14,013 nt of DNA from an uncultured Oscillospiraceae bacterium (GCA_910587835.1 CAJUNQ010000081.1:1-14013), one strand, 5' to 3'. Numbered from the stretch's first letter, positions 1 to 7,059 are shown. The notes: a model not told the origin generated them from the letters alone. Numbers and translations: made by a program.

Positions 1-137
1 CGAATTTTTACCCAGAAGAGGTTCATTTCAAGGAAAAAACCGCAAGGCAATCTTCCGATTGGCGAGGATTTTTGACGCAGAAAGGGGCCCCTTCCGGGTA
101 AAAAGACGGCGTTTCCGATTTTTTAAACAAGCCCTAG
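1..137. repeat. Inverted-repeat element, copy 1 (partial, MITE-like)
   Basis: This is the right-hand part of a short non-coding element that begins before the window. It is closely similar, base for base over most of its length, to 13899-14013 at the other end of the window. The outer end, 125-137 (aaacaagccctag), is the exact reverse complement of the start of copy 2 at 13873-13885, so the element has terminal inverted repeats. Inside, 40-66 folds into a stem around CAATC/GATTG with an internal loop. On the minus strand this stem is followed by six Ts (34-39), so it could also terminate icd transcription. No ORF here looks coding. Palindromic ends and no gene suggest a MITE-type element; the mobilising transposase is not in view. 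Confidence 0.8.
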
Positions 138-1345
138 GCCTCAAGCCTCTCTTTAATGGCCAGCAGGAACTCCTCGGTGTTCACCTTGCGCACCTGGGGC
201 AGGGTGGACATGGAGGCCAAATCGCCGGTCATGACGCCGCTCTCAATGGTGTCAATGGTGGCCTTTTCCAGCCGGTCCGCAAAAGCGGTCAGCCGGTGGT
301 TGCCGTCCAGCTGGCCCCGCTTGCGCAGGGCTCCGGTCCAGGCGAACAGGGTTGCCACCGAGTTGGTGGAGGTCTCCTCCCCCTTGCGGTGCTTGTAATA
401 GTGGCGGGTCACTGTGCCGTGGGCGGCCTCATACTCCCAGGCCCCGTCCGGAGCCACCAGCACAGAGGTCATCATGCCCAGACTGCCAAAGGCCGTGGCT
501 ACCATGTCGCTCATCACGTCGCCGTCGTAGTTTTTGCAGGCCCAGATGAACCCGCCCTCGCTGCGCACCACCCGGGCCACCGCGTCGTCGATAAGGGTGT
601 AGAAATATTCAATACCCGCCTCCTCAAACCGCGGCGCGTATTCCTTCTCAAAAATTTCCTGGAAGATGTCCTTGAACCGGTGGTCATACTTTTTCGAGAT
701 GGTGTCCTTGGAGGAGAACCACAGGTCCTGTTTGGTGTCCAGCGCAAAGTGGAAGCAGGACCGGGCAAAGCTCTCAATGCTGGCGTCCAGGTTGAACTGC
801 CCCTGGAACACCCCCCCGCTCTCCTCAAACTGGTGGACCAGATACTTCTGCTCCACGCCGCCGGGCAGGGTGACCAGCAGCTCGGCCTTGGACCCGGCGG
901 GCACCGTTGTCTCGGTGTTCTTGTAAATGTCGCCAAAGGCGTGGCGGGCAATGGTAATGGGCTTTTTCCAGGTAGGGATATAGGGGGTGATGCCCTTGAC
1001 CAAAATGGGTGCCCGGAACACCGTGCCGTCCAGCACGGCGCGAATGGTGCCGTTGGGGGACTTCCACATCTCCTTCAGGTTGTACTCGGTCATGCGGGCG
1101 GCGTTGGGGGTGATGGTGGCGCATTTCACCGCCACGCCGTACTTTTTGGTTGCCAGGGCCGCGTCCACAGTCACCTGGTCCCCGGTCTCGTCCCGGTGGG
1201 GCAGGCCCAGGTCATAATATTCCAGGTTCAGGTCAATGTAGGGCTCCAGCAGCAGGTCCTTGATCATCTGCCAGATGACCCGGGTCATCTCGTCCCCGTC
1301 CATCTCCACCAGGGGCGTTTTCATGGGGATTTTTTCAAAGCTCAT
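134..1345 (-). CDS. icd: NADP-dependent isocitrate dehydrogenase, eukaryotic-like type
   Basis: A 403-residue cytosolic enzyme oxidising isocitrate to 2-oxoglutarate and CO2 with NADP+. The sequence resembles the homodimeric, animal-cytosol-like subfamily (human IDH1) much more than the E. coli type. Substrate residues are in place: SPNGTIR with Arg102, Arg111 and Arg134 (ARHAFGD), equivalent to IDH1 Arg100/109/132, and Lys213 in SSKDTISKKYD. The metal site is Asp253 (LIDD) with Asp276 and Asp280 (NYDGDVMSD). EAAHGTVTRHY near 307-317 belongs to the coenzyme region. Length matches the family. The ATG at 1345 has GAGGAG just upstream, only 12 nt after the aconitase stop, so the two genes form an operon. 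The TAG stop (134-136) lies within the terminal repeat of the downstream element, so the insertion may have set the C-terminus. Identification is secure. Confidence 0.96.
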   Translation of the reverse strand: MSFEKIPMKTPLVEMDGDEMTRVIWQMIKDLLLEPYIDLNLEYYDLGLPHRDETGDQVTVDAALATKKYGVAVKCATITPNAARMTEYNLKEMWKSPNGTIRAVLDGTVFRAPILVKGITPYIPTWKKPITIARHAFGDIYKNTETTVPAGSKAELLVTLPGGVEQKYLVHQFEESGGVFQGQFNLDASIESFARSCFHFALDTKQDLWFSSKDTISKKYDHRFKDIFQEIFEKEYAPRFEEAGIEYFYTLIDDAVARVVRSEGGFIWACKNYDGDVMSDMVATAFGSLGMMTSVLVAPDGAWEYEAAHGTVTRHYYKHRKGEETSTNSVATLFAWTGALRKRGQLDGNHRLTAFADRLEKATIDTIESGVMTGDLASMSTLPQVRKVNTEEFLLAIKERLEA

Positions 1346-1357
1346 GGGGTTCTCCTC

Positions 1358-3289
1358 TCATTTTTCCAGCTTGGTATAGTTCAGCAGGCCGCCCACCAGC
1401 ACCATGTCCCGCTGCCGGGCAGTGAGCACGGCCTTCAGCTTCATGGTAATGCCCCGGGTCTCGTTGACCAGGGTGACCTCCTCCCCGGCCTCCAGCTCCT
1501 TGCGGACCGCGGGCAGGCAGAGCACGTCCATCTGGTCAATGGCGTCGTAGTCGGCCTCGTTGACAAACTGCAGGGGCAGAATGCCTGTGTTGGCCAGGTT
1601 TGCCGCGTGAATGCGGGCATAGCTCTTGGCGGCCACCGCCTTCACCCCCAGGTACAGGGGCACCAGGGCCGCGTGCTCCCGGGAGGAGCCCTGGCCGTAG
1701 TTGTGCCCGGCAATAATCACGCCGCCCCCTGCCGCCTTGCAGCGCTCGGGGAAGCTCTTGTCGCACACCGCAAAGCAGAACTGGGACAGGTAGGGGATAT
1801 TGGACCGGTAGGGCAGAATTTTGGCCCCGGCGGGCATAATGTGGTCGGTGGTGATATTGTCCTCCACCTTCAGCACGGCCCGGCGGCGGATGCTCTCCTC
1901 CAAGGGGCCGGCAATGGGCAGGGGCTTGATGTTGGGGCCGCGCTTTACCTCCACGGTCTCCATCAGGGCCTCCTCAATGGGTGGCACAATCATGTTGTCG
2001 TTAATGAGAAAACGCTCCGGCAGCTCCACCTTCACCGGCTCGCCCAGAGAGCGGGGGTCGGTGAGGGACCCGGCAATGGCCGAGGCCGCGGCGGTCTCCG
2101 GGCTTACCAGGTAGACCTGCCCGTCCGCAGTGCCTGAGCGGCCCTCAAAGTTCCGGTTAAAGGTGCGCAGGGACACCCCCCCGGAGTTGGGGGACTGGCC
2201 CATGCCAATGCAGGGCCCGCAGGCGCATTCCAGAATCCGGGCCCCGGCGGCAATCATGTCTGCCAGCGCGCCGTTTTCGGCCAGCATGTTGAACACCTGC
2301 TTGGACCCGCAGGCCACGGACAGGCTCACCTGGGGGTGCACGGTTTTGCCCTTGAGCACCGCGGCCACCCGCATCATGTCCAGATAAGAGGAGTTGGTGC
2401 AGGAGCCAATGCACACCTGGTCCACCTTCATGCCCGCAAGCCCGCTGACGGGCTTTACCGCGTCGGGGCTGTGGGGGCAGGCGGCCAGGGGCTCCAGAGA
2501 GGAGAGGTCTATGGTCAGGGTTTCGTCATAGGCCGCGTCCGGGTCTGAGGACAGCTCCGCCCACTGGTCTCCCCGGCCCTGGGCCTGCAAAAACTGCCGG
2601 GTGATCTCATCCGAGGGGAAGATGGAGGTGGTGGCCCCCAGCTCGGCCCCCATGTTGGTGATGGTGGCCCGCTCGGGCACAGTGAGGGTTTTGACGCCCT
2701 CGCCGCCATACTCGATGATTTTGCCCACGCCGCCCTTCACGCTCATCCTTTGCAGCACCGCCAGAATCACATCCTTGGCCGACACCCAGGGGGAGAGCCT
2801 GCCGGTGAGCTCCACCCGGGTCATGCTGGGCATGTTGATGTGGTACTCGCCCCCGCCCATGGCCACGGCCACATCCATGCCCCCGGCCCCAAAGGCCAGC
2901 ATACCAATGCCTCCGCCGGTGGGGGTGTGGCTGTCAGAGCCGATAAGGGTTTTGCCCGGAGCCCCGAAGCGCTCCAGATGCAGCTGGTGGCAGATGCCGT
3001 TGCCGGGACGGGAGAAGTAGACGCCATGCTTGTTGGCAACCGTCTGGATGTAGCGGTGGTCGTCCGCGTTCTCAAAGCCGCTCTGCAGGGTGTTGTGGTC
3101 CACATAGGCCACGCTGCGCTGGGTCTTCACCCGGGGCACGCCCATGGCCTCAAACTCCAGGTAGGCCATGGTGCCGGTGGCGTCCTGGGTCAAGGTCTGG
3201 TCAATGGCCAGGCCAATGTCCTCCCCCACCTCCATTTTGCCTGAGACCAGGTGGCTCTCAATGATCTTCTGTGCGATGGTTCTTCCCAT
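1358..3289 (-). CDS. acn: Aconitate hydratase (aconitase)
   Basis: A 643-residue [4Fe-4S] hydro-lyase converting citrate to isocitrate via cis-aconitate. Cluster ligands are visible: Cys297 in CIGSCTNS, and Cys357 and Cys360 in CACGPCIG. SDSHTPT (118-124) and the swivel-domain loop GQGSSREHAAL (532-542) supply substrate-binding residues. The order catalytic domains 1-3, then swivel domain 4, is normal, and the length fits the shorter bacterial/mitochondrial-like class (about 640 residues) rather than the roughly 890-residue AcnA. I chose ATG 3289 (MGRTIAQKI) because AGGAAG lies about 7 nt upstream. An in-frame extension to 3412 adds 41 residues that are low-complexity and charged and unlike the family. 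Icd follows 12 nt downstream. Together they make the oxidative arm to 2-oxoglutarate, usually for glutamate supply in anaerobes. No citrate synthase gene is in the window. Confidence 0.95.
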   Translation of the reverse strand: MGRTIAQKIIESHLVSGKMEVGEDIGLAIDQTLTQDATGTMAYLEFEAMGVPRVKTQRSVAYVDHNTLQSGFENADDHRYIQTVANKHGVYFSRPGNGICHQLHLERFGAPGKTLIGSDSHTPTGGGIGMLAFGAGGMDVAVAMGGGEYHINMPSMTRVELTGRLSPWVSAKDVILAVLQRMSVKGGVGKIIEYGGEGVKTLTVPERATITNMGAELGATTSIFPSDEITRQFLQAQGRGDQWAELSSDPDAAYDETLTIDLSSLEPLAACPHSPDAVKPVSGLAGMKVDQVCIGSCTNSSYLDMMRVAAVLKGKTVHPQVSLSVACGSKQVFNMLAENGALADMIAAGARILECACGPCIGMGQSPNSGGVSLRTFNRNFEGRSGTADGQVYLVSPETAAASAIAGSLTDPRSLGEPVKVELPERFLINDNMIVPPIEEALMETVEVKRGPNIKPLPIAGPLEESIRRRAVLKVEDNITTDHIMPAGAKILPYRSNIPYLSQFCFAVCDKSFPERCKAAGGGVIIAGHNYGQGSSREHAALVPLYLGVKAVAAKSYARIHAANLANTGILPLQFVNEADYDAIDQMDVLCLPAVRKELEAGEEVTLVNETRGITMKLKAVLTARQRDMVLVGGLLNYTKLEK

Positions 3290-3406
3290 GTGTCGTCTTC
3301 CTTTCCGGTTGGTTTTCCGGGCATGTCCAGGCTGTGGGGGCAGGTGCTTTTCCCTCTCCTCAGGCGTGAACCGGCCCGCTTTTTCTGACGTTTCCGCTAT
3401 ATGTGA

Positions 3407-3419
3407 ACACATTATGTGT
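3407..3419. promoter_or_regulatory. 13-bp palindrome upstream of acn-icd, possible operator
   Basis: ACACAT-T-ATGTGT is a perfect palindrome around one central base. It lies in the 138-nt gap between the GNAT-DUF5655 stop and the aconitase start, about 118 nt before the acn ATG. It could be a regulator site for the acn-icd operon. I could not place a convincing -35/-10 pair beside it, so this rests on symmetry and position only. Confidence 0.3.
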
Positions 3420-3427
3420 GGTTTTCG

Positions 3428-4273
3428 CTACCTTCCTTTTGCCGCCGAAAAGGCCGCGGCCTCCGCCAGCCAGTCCAGCAGCTCCTGGTCAATCTCCTTC
3501 GGGTCTGTTACCACCGCGTGGTGGGTCCAGCGTCCGGGGTAAGGCTCCACAACAGTCAGCCGGGGCGACTGCACCTGACGGCCCAGCCCAAAGGTGACGG
3601 TGAGGAAGTCTCCCCGAAGCCCCTTGCGCACCCGGTTGAAGGAGGCGCAGCCGAACAGCCTGCCCTGATAAAAGGAGATCTGCGTCTTCTGCACCCGCCG
3701 CTCAAAGTCTCCCAGCCGGGCCAGCAGCTGCTTTTCCAGCCTCTCGTACAGGGGCAGCGCATGGGGGTGGGGGGAAAAGAAGAACAGGACCCTCTCGTCC
3801 GCCGGTTCTCCCGGGCTCCCGGGCAGGGGCTTCTCCATCACATAGTTTGTCAGCAGAACGCCGCCGCGCTCAACCTGCTGCTCCCGCAGCACCTGCCAGC
3901 CCCGGCGCAGAAAGAAGGGCTTGGCCGTAATGGAGGCCTGGGTGGTATAGGCCTTTGCGGGGACCGCCGCCTCCAAGGCCTGGCACAGGGCGGAGGCCAC
4001 GCCACGCCCCTGCCAGTCCCTGTGCACATAGAGCCGGTCCAGATAGCCGCTGCCGTCCATGTCGCCAAAGCCGACGATCTGGCCGTTCTCCTCTGCCACT
4101 AAGGTTGTGTGGGCCAAAAAGGATTGGTTCCAGGCCGCCAGGTCTACCTGGCCGGCGGCCCACACCGCCAGCTGCTCCGGGGTATAGTCCCGGGCGTTGA
4201 CTGTGTGCACCGTGTCGTAAAACAGCCGGGCCATGGCCGCGCAGTCCTCGGTCTGGTAGGGACGTATCAGCAT
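3428..4273 (-). CDS. GNAT acetyltransferase fused to a DUF5655 domain
   Basis: A 281-residue, probably cytosolic protein with two domains. Residues 1-150 are a GNAT N-acetyltransferase: an LIRPYQTEDCAAMARLFY start typical of the family, VGFGDMDGSGYLDRLYV for the central strands, and the acetyl-CoA loop QGRGVAS (88-94). Residues 160-281 match DUF5655, a domain of unknown function: LFFFSPHPHALPLYERLE near its start, VQKTQISF (194-201), and VEPYPGRWTHH (242-252) near its end. The acceptor substrate cannot be told. ATG 4273 is chosen because the GNAT fold begins at once after it and GGAGGGGG precedes it; an upstream in-frame extension to 4444 is a reading of the HAD gene in another frame. The gene overlaps the HAD stop by 7 nt, indicating translational coupling. 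The TAG stop is at 3428-3430. Confidence 0.85.
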   Translation of the reverse strand: MLIRPYQTEDCAAMARLFYDTVHTVNARDYTPEQLAVWAAGQVDLAAWNQSFLAHTTLVAEENGQIVGFGDMDGSGYLDRLYVHRDWQGRGVASALCQALEAAVPAKAYTTQASITAKPFFLRRGWQVLREQQVERGGVLLTNYVMEKPLPGSPGEPADERVLFFFSPHPHALPLYERLEKQLLARLGDFERRVQKTQISFYQGRLFGCASFNRVRKGLRGDFLTVTFGLGRQVQSPRLTVVEPYPGRWTHHAVVTDPKEIDQELLDWLAEAAAFSAAKGR

Positions 4274-4971
4274 CTCTCCCCCTCCTCCACGGTTTTTTCC
4301 AGGAGTTCCGCCAGCTCCCGCCAGTCCCCCACCCGCAGATGGGGGAAATCCGGCCCAGGTCCCCTGCCCCCAAACCACACCGGGAACAGCCCCGCGCCGT
4401 GAGCGCCAACCATGTCCGCCTGCAGGTCGTCGCCGCAGTACCATACCTGACTGGCGGGCAGGCCCGCCTTTTTCAGGGCGGCTTGGAAGAGCAGGGGGTC
4501 TGGCTTGCGGATGCCGTACTCGCTGGACGCGATAACAAACTCGAAGCGGTTTTCAGGCAGAATCTGTTTCAGCCGGTGGGCCAGCCCATTCCCGGACCAG
4601 CCGATGTTGCTGACGACCCCGGTGCGGATTCCCTGCCGGTGCAGGAAGCTCAGCAGCTCCCCGGCGTAAGGAACAGGCTGCGCGGCGCTGGCGTTCTCCA
4701 TAAGCAGACGCTCCGCTGTTTCCAGGTCCAGGGCCTCCTCCAGCCCCAACACCCCCAGCACGGTTCGCAGCTGCTGCCACTCGTGGAGCTCAGCTCCATG
4801 CCGGCGGCACACCGCCTGATATTCCCATAGCCGGGACGCCAGCTCATGGGCCCGGGCCGGGGACGCGCCGGCGGGAGGGTCCTTCACAGCCCGGAAAACT
4901 GCCTGCCAGCCCCGGAGAAAGTCATTCTCCGTCTCCCGGGCCAGGGTGCCGCCAAAGTCAAACAAAATCAT
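4267..4971 (-). CDS. HAD-superfamily hydrolase, probable phosphatase
   Basis: A 234-residue haloacid dehalogenase-like hydrolase, probably acting on a small phosphorylated metabolite. Motif I is FDFGGTL with nucleophile Asp5; the usual second Asp (acid/base) is Gly, a variant seen in many annotated HAD proteins. A helical cap covers about residues 15-100. Motif II is Ser121 (VVSNIGWS), motif III Lys156 (RKPDPLLFQ), and motif IV Asp181/Asp182 with Asp186 (CGDDLQADMVGA). ATG 4971 places motif I at the N-terminus as expected, but its ribosome site (CAAGG) is weak. An in-frame TTG at 5010 would add 13 residues and is possible. It lies 25 nt after the transporter stop and overlaps the GNAT gene, so the three are probably one transcript. 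The substrate is unknown. Confidence 0.88.
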   Translation of the reverse strand: MILFDFGGTLARETENDFLRGWQAVFRAVKDPPAGASPARAHELASRLWEYQAVCRRHGAELHEWQQLRTVLGVLGLEEALDLETAERLLMENASAAQPVPYAGELLSFLHRQGIRTGVVSNIGWSGNGLAHRLKQILPENRFEFVIASSEYGIRKPDPLLFQAALKKAGLPASQVWYCGDDLQADMVGAHGAGLFPVWFGGRGPGPDFPHLRVGDWRELAELLEKTVEEGERC

Positions 4972-4996
4972 TCTGGGCCTTGCAAGGCCTGTCCTG

Positions 4997-5935
4997 TCAG
5001 AAAAACGCAAAATATTTCAACCCCCAGATGAACAGAAACATGGTGCCAATGGACAACACCGAGCTGAACACCACCTGCTGCCCTGCCAGCTGGTCGTCGC
5101 CCCCCATCTGCTGGGCCATGGTAAAGGAGGACACGGCAATGGGCGACCCGAACAGGGTGAGCAGCACCGCCAGGTCCGCCCCCCGGAAGCCCATGAGAAT
5201 GGCCGCCCCCAAAAAGGCCGCCGGGAAGACCAGCAGCTTGACGCACAGGGTAATCAGCAGGGGCCGGGCGCAGCGGCCGGTCTCCCCAAAGCTGAGGGAG
5301 GCTCCCAGCACCACAAAGGCCAAGGGCGTGGCGATTCCCCCCAGGGTGGAGGCTGTGCTGTAGATGACGCCGGGCAAAACAATGTGGAAATAGTTGCAGG
5401 CAATGCCTGCCGCCGAGGCCAGAATCAGCGGGTTGGTGACAATGCCGATGAGCACCTTCCACAGGTTGGGACGCTGGCCGTTGAACATCTCCAAGGCCAG
5501 CACCGCCAGCACATTGAACAGGGGAATGACCACCGCAATGAGCACCGAGGCCCGGCTGCTGGCCGTTGCGCCAAACAGGGCCGCGCTGATGGGGATGCCG
5601 TACAGCACAAAGTTGCTGCGGAACATGCCCTGCAGCATCACTCCCCGCCGGGCGTTCTCCTGCTCGGTGAGCAGCACCAGCACCAGGGCCACCAGAAATT
5701 CAATCAGCACCCCGGCCAGGGCGAAGAACATCAAACTGCTGCGCAGGTCCGCCGCCAGGTCGGAGTCGTAGATATTGCAGAACACCAGCAGGGGCAGAAA
5801 AATTTTGAAAATGACCTTGTTCACCTGCCGGGCGGCAATCTCCCCCATGAGGCCTGTCAGCCGGGTGACATAGCCCACCGCCAGCATAAGAAACAGAGGC
5901 AGCACCGTATTCAGGGCAATAAAAAGGCTGTCCAT
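4997..5935 (-). CDS. AEC-family (auxin efflux carrier-like) transporter
   Basis: A 312-residue inner-membrane protein with about ten hydrophobic segments spread over its whole length. It starts with FIALNTVLPLFLMLAVGYVT and the conserved KIFLPLLVFCNIY region (about residues 44-56), then a central charged loop (TEQENARRG), and a second half with PLAFVVLGASLSF and FGSPIAVSSFTMAQQMGG. This bilobal pattern is that of the AEC family, which in bacteria includes malate and other organic-acid permeases. The substrate cannot be read from sequence; a carboxylate is the usual guess. ATG 5935 has GGGAG upstream and follows the promoter at 5987-6015. It is the first gene of a likely three-gene operon with the HAD and GNAT-DUF5655 genes. 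Confidence 0.9.
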   Translation of the reverse strand: MDSLFIALNTVLPLFLMLAVGYVTRLTGLMGEIAARQVNKVIFKIFLPLLVFCNIYDSDLAADLRSSLMFFALAGVLIEFLVALVLVLLTEQENARRGVMLQGMFRSNFVLYGIPISAALFGATASSRASVLIAVVIPLFNVLAVLALEMFNGQRPNLWKVLIGIVTNPLILASAAGIACNYFHIVLPGVIYSTASTLGGIATPLAFVVLGASLSFGETGRCARPLLITLCVKLLVFPAAFLGAAILMGFRGADLAVLLTLFGSPIAVSSFTMAQQMGGDDQLAGQQVVFSSVLSIGTMFLFIWGLKYFAFF

Positions 5936-5977
5936 ATCCGCTCTCCCTTTTCACTTTTCCTTGCCGTTACACTTGAC

Positions 5978-5997
5978 TGTGGTATCAGTATACCACA
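5978..5997. promoter_or_regulatory. Perfect inverted repeat over the -10 box, candidate operator
   Basis: TGTGGTAT and ATACCACA form perfect 8-bp arms around CAGT. The repeat covers the -10 box and predicted start site of the AEC promoter, a classic place for a repressor. TGGT...ACCA half-sites are typical of GntR/FadR-type regulators, though the spacing here is wider than usual. No regulator gene lies nearby. Confidence 0.55.
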
Positions 5998-6015
5998 CTT
6001 TTGCTCCGCTGGCAA
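5987..6015 (-). promoter_or_regulatory. Sigma-A-type promoter for the AEC operon
   Basis: On the minus strand, -35 TTGCCA (6010-6015) and -10 TATACT (5987-5992) are separated by exactly 17 bp, with one mismatch to consensus in each box. Transcription would start near 5980, giving a leader of about 45 nt before the ATG at 5935. Confidence 0.75.
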
Positions 6016-6068
6016 GCGGTCAAGGGCTGGAATGGACCGGCGGATTCTGCAAAACGCCCCTGTTTTCC

Positions 6069-6097
6069 TTGCGGCCCTCCCCTCCCTGTGTTATACT
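6069..6097 (+). promoter_or_regulatory. Promoter for the PPOX-family gene
   Basis: -35 TTGCGG (6069-6074) and -10 TATACT (6092-6097) are separated by 17 bp. The -10 box is a close match; the -35 matches TTG only. AAGGAG (6112-6117) follows 9 nt before the ATG at 6127. It is divergent from the AEC promoter. Confidence 0.6.
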
Positions 6098-6126
6098 GTA
6101 GAAAAAGAGAAAAGGAGAACGCACTT

Positions 6127-6543
6127 ATGGTATCCATCCCCTCAGAGGCCGAGGCCATTCTGCGCGAGCGTTTTGGCAAGGACAATGTGATTGCTCTGGC
6201 CACCACGGAGGGAACTGTCCCTCAGGTCCGCTATGTGAACGCCTACTATGAGGACGGCGCGTTCTATGTGATTACCCACGCGCTCTCCAACAAAATGAGG
6301 CAGCTGGCCGGCAATCCCGCCGCGGCCATTGCCGGCGACTGGTTCACCGGCCACGGCACAGGGCGCAGTCTGGGAGCCCTGGGCAAAGAGGAAAACCGCG
6401 CCCTGGCGGAGACCCTGAAACAGGTCTTCGCCTCATGGCTGGGCAACGGCCACACGGATTTGGCGGACGAGAACACCATCATTCTACAGGTTCAGCTGAC
6501 GGACGGCTGCCTGCTCTCTCACGGCACAAAATACCAATTCTAA
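6127..6543 (+). CDS. Pyridoxamine 5'-phosphate oxidase-family protein (FMN split barrel)
   Basis: A 138-residue small cytosolic protein resembling the PPOX-like FMN-binding split-barrel group. The order ILRERFGKDNVIALATTEG..VRYVNAYYEDGAFYVIT, then SNKMRQLAGNPAAAIAGDWFTGHG, fits the beta-barrel core with its short helix (about residues 10-80). Such proteins bind flavin or a related cofactor; many are of unknown substrate, and this one is too short and divergent to be PdxH. ATG 6127 is fixed by AAGGAG nine nt upstream and a promoter at 6069-6097. A small inverted-repeat element starts one nt after its stop, and the larB remnant follows in the same direction, so the two may once have been co-transcribed. 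Confidence 0.82.
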   Translation: MVSIPSEAEAILRERFGKDNVIALATTEGTVPQVRYVNAYYEDGAFYVITHALSNKMRQLAGNPAAAIAGDWFTGHGTGRSLGALGKEENRALAETLKQVFASWLGNGHTDLADENTIILQVQLTDGCLLSHGTKYQF

Positions 6544-6544
6544 G

Positions 6545-6627
6545 GAACTTGTACCAATAGGAGTTTGCACCTGCCTTTTCGGCAAATTTCACGGCTGACT
6601 GTGCTGCAAACCAGTTGGTACAAGTTC
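6545..6627. repeat. 83-bp inverted-repeat element, GAACTTGTACCAA type
   Basis: GAACTTGTACCAA (6545-6557) is repeated in exact inverted form at 6615-6627, and similarity continues inward (..GG..TTTGCA on both arms). The element has no coding capacity and lies directly between the PPOX stop and the larB remnant. It looks like a MITE or a large hairpin repeat. The palindromic element after hup (13576-13648) resembles it in ends and core. Confidence 0.7.
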
Positions 6628-6651
6628 TGAGACAGAGAAAGGAACCGGTTT

Positions 6652-6868
6652 TTGGACCAGCAGGAGATCCGCAGCATTCTGGAACAGGCCAGCAGCGGCG
6701 CGTGCACGGTGGACGAGGCTGTGCTCGCCCTGAAAATGGAGCCCTTTCAGGACCTGGGCTTTGCCAAAATTGACCGCCACCGGGGCCTGCGCCAGCGGGG
6801 TCAGCGTGGTGAATATTGACAACGGCTTTGGCGCGGGCTGTCTGGCCAGCATGATCAACCAGCTGTAG
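6652..6868 (+). pseudogene. larB: Remnant of larB (nickel-pincer cofactor synthesis), internally deleted
   Basis: Intact LarB carboxylates nicotinic acid adenine dinucleotide and is about 250 residues. Here only the ends remain. From TTG 6652 (AGAAAGGA upstream), about 48 residues match the LarB N-terminus, including VDEAVLAL, EPFQDLGFAKIDRHRGLRQ. At about 6795-6802 the sequence jumps to the C-terminal end, VSVVNIDNGFGAG..MINQL, read in another frame (from 6800) and ending with TAG at 6866-6868. The N-terminal frame hits a stop at 6817, giving a 55-residue fragment. Roughly 180 residues, including the catalytic core, are missing and the join is out of frame, so no active LarB can be made. Identification comes from recall of family motifs. 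The TA of the stop abuts a possible mobile element (6866-7037). Confidence 0.75.
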
Positions 6869-7037
6869 CCTCTGTTTATCGTTAACGCAGTTCGCACAGC
6901 CATTCCGGCGGAATGTTTGCCATCCTCTGCGCCAAAACTCTTGAGGTAAGCAAGGCGCATCAAAGCTGCAAGCAGCTCTGCGAAGCCTTGACTGGAAGCT
7001 GTCAAAGGTCCGTATACGCGCTTACGGGAACACACCC
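6866..7037. repeat. Candidate mobile element remnant, GGGAACAC-end type
   Basis: This stretch runs from the larB stop to 7037 and carries no credible gene. Its right end (about 7004-7037, cgcttacgggaacacacc core) closely matches the right arm of the 49-bp palindrome at 11162-11210 (cgcttatgggaacacgcc core). The left end begins at the TA of the larB stop but shows no clear matching arm, so it may be truncated or have unlike ends. Several internal short hairpins are visible (for example CCGCCGG-like and GCAAGCAGC-like pairings). Boundaries are inferred. Confidence 0.4.
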
Positions 7038-7059
7038 CAGACGATGGGGCGAAAACAAG

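Noticed and set aside
59..2137. A 692-codon plus-strand ORF antisense to icd and acn
   Set aside because: It is rich in Gly, His, Leu, Gln and Val with no family likeness, and lies opposite two certain enzymes; it is an artefact of GC-rich codons.
3290..3412. A 41-residue N-terminal extension of aconitase from ATG 3412
   Set aside because: The extension is charged, low-complexity and unlike aconitases, and ATG 3289 has AGGAAG at good spacing.
6589..7035. A 148-codon minus-strand ORF over the larB remnant and repeat
   Set aside because: It is the reverse shadow of larB fragments plus repeat sequence, with no family likeness.
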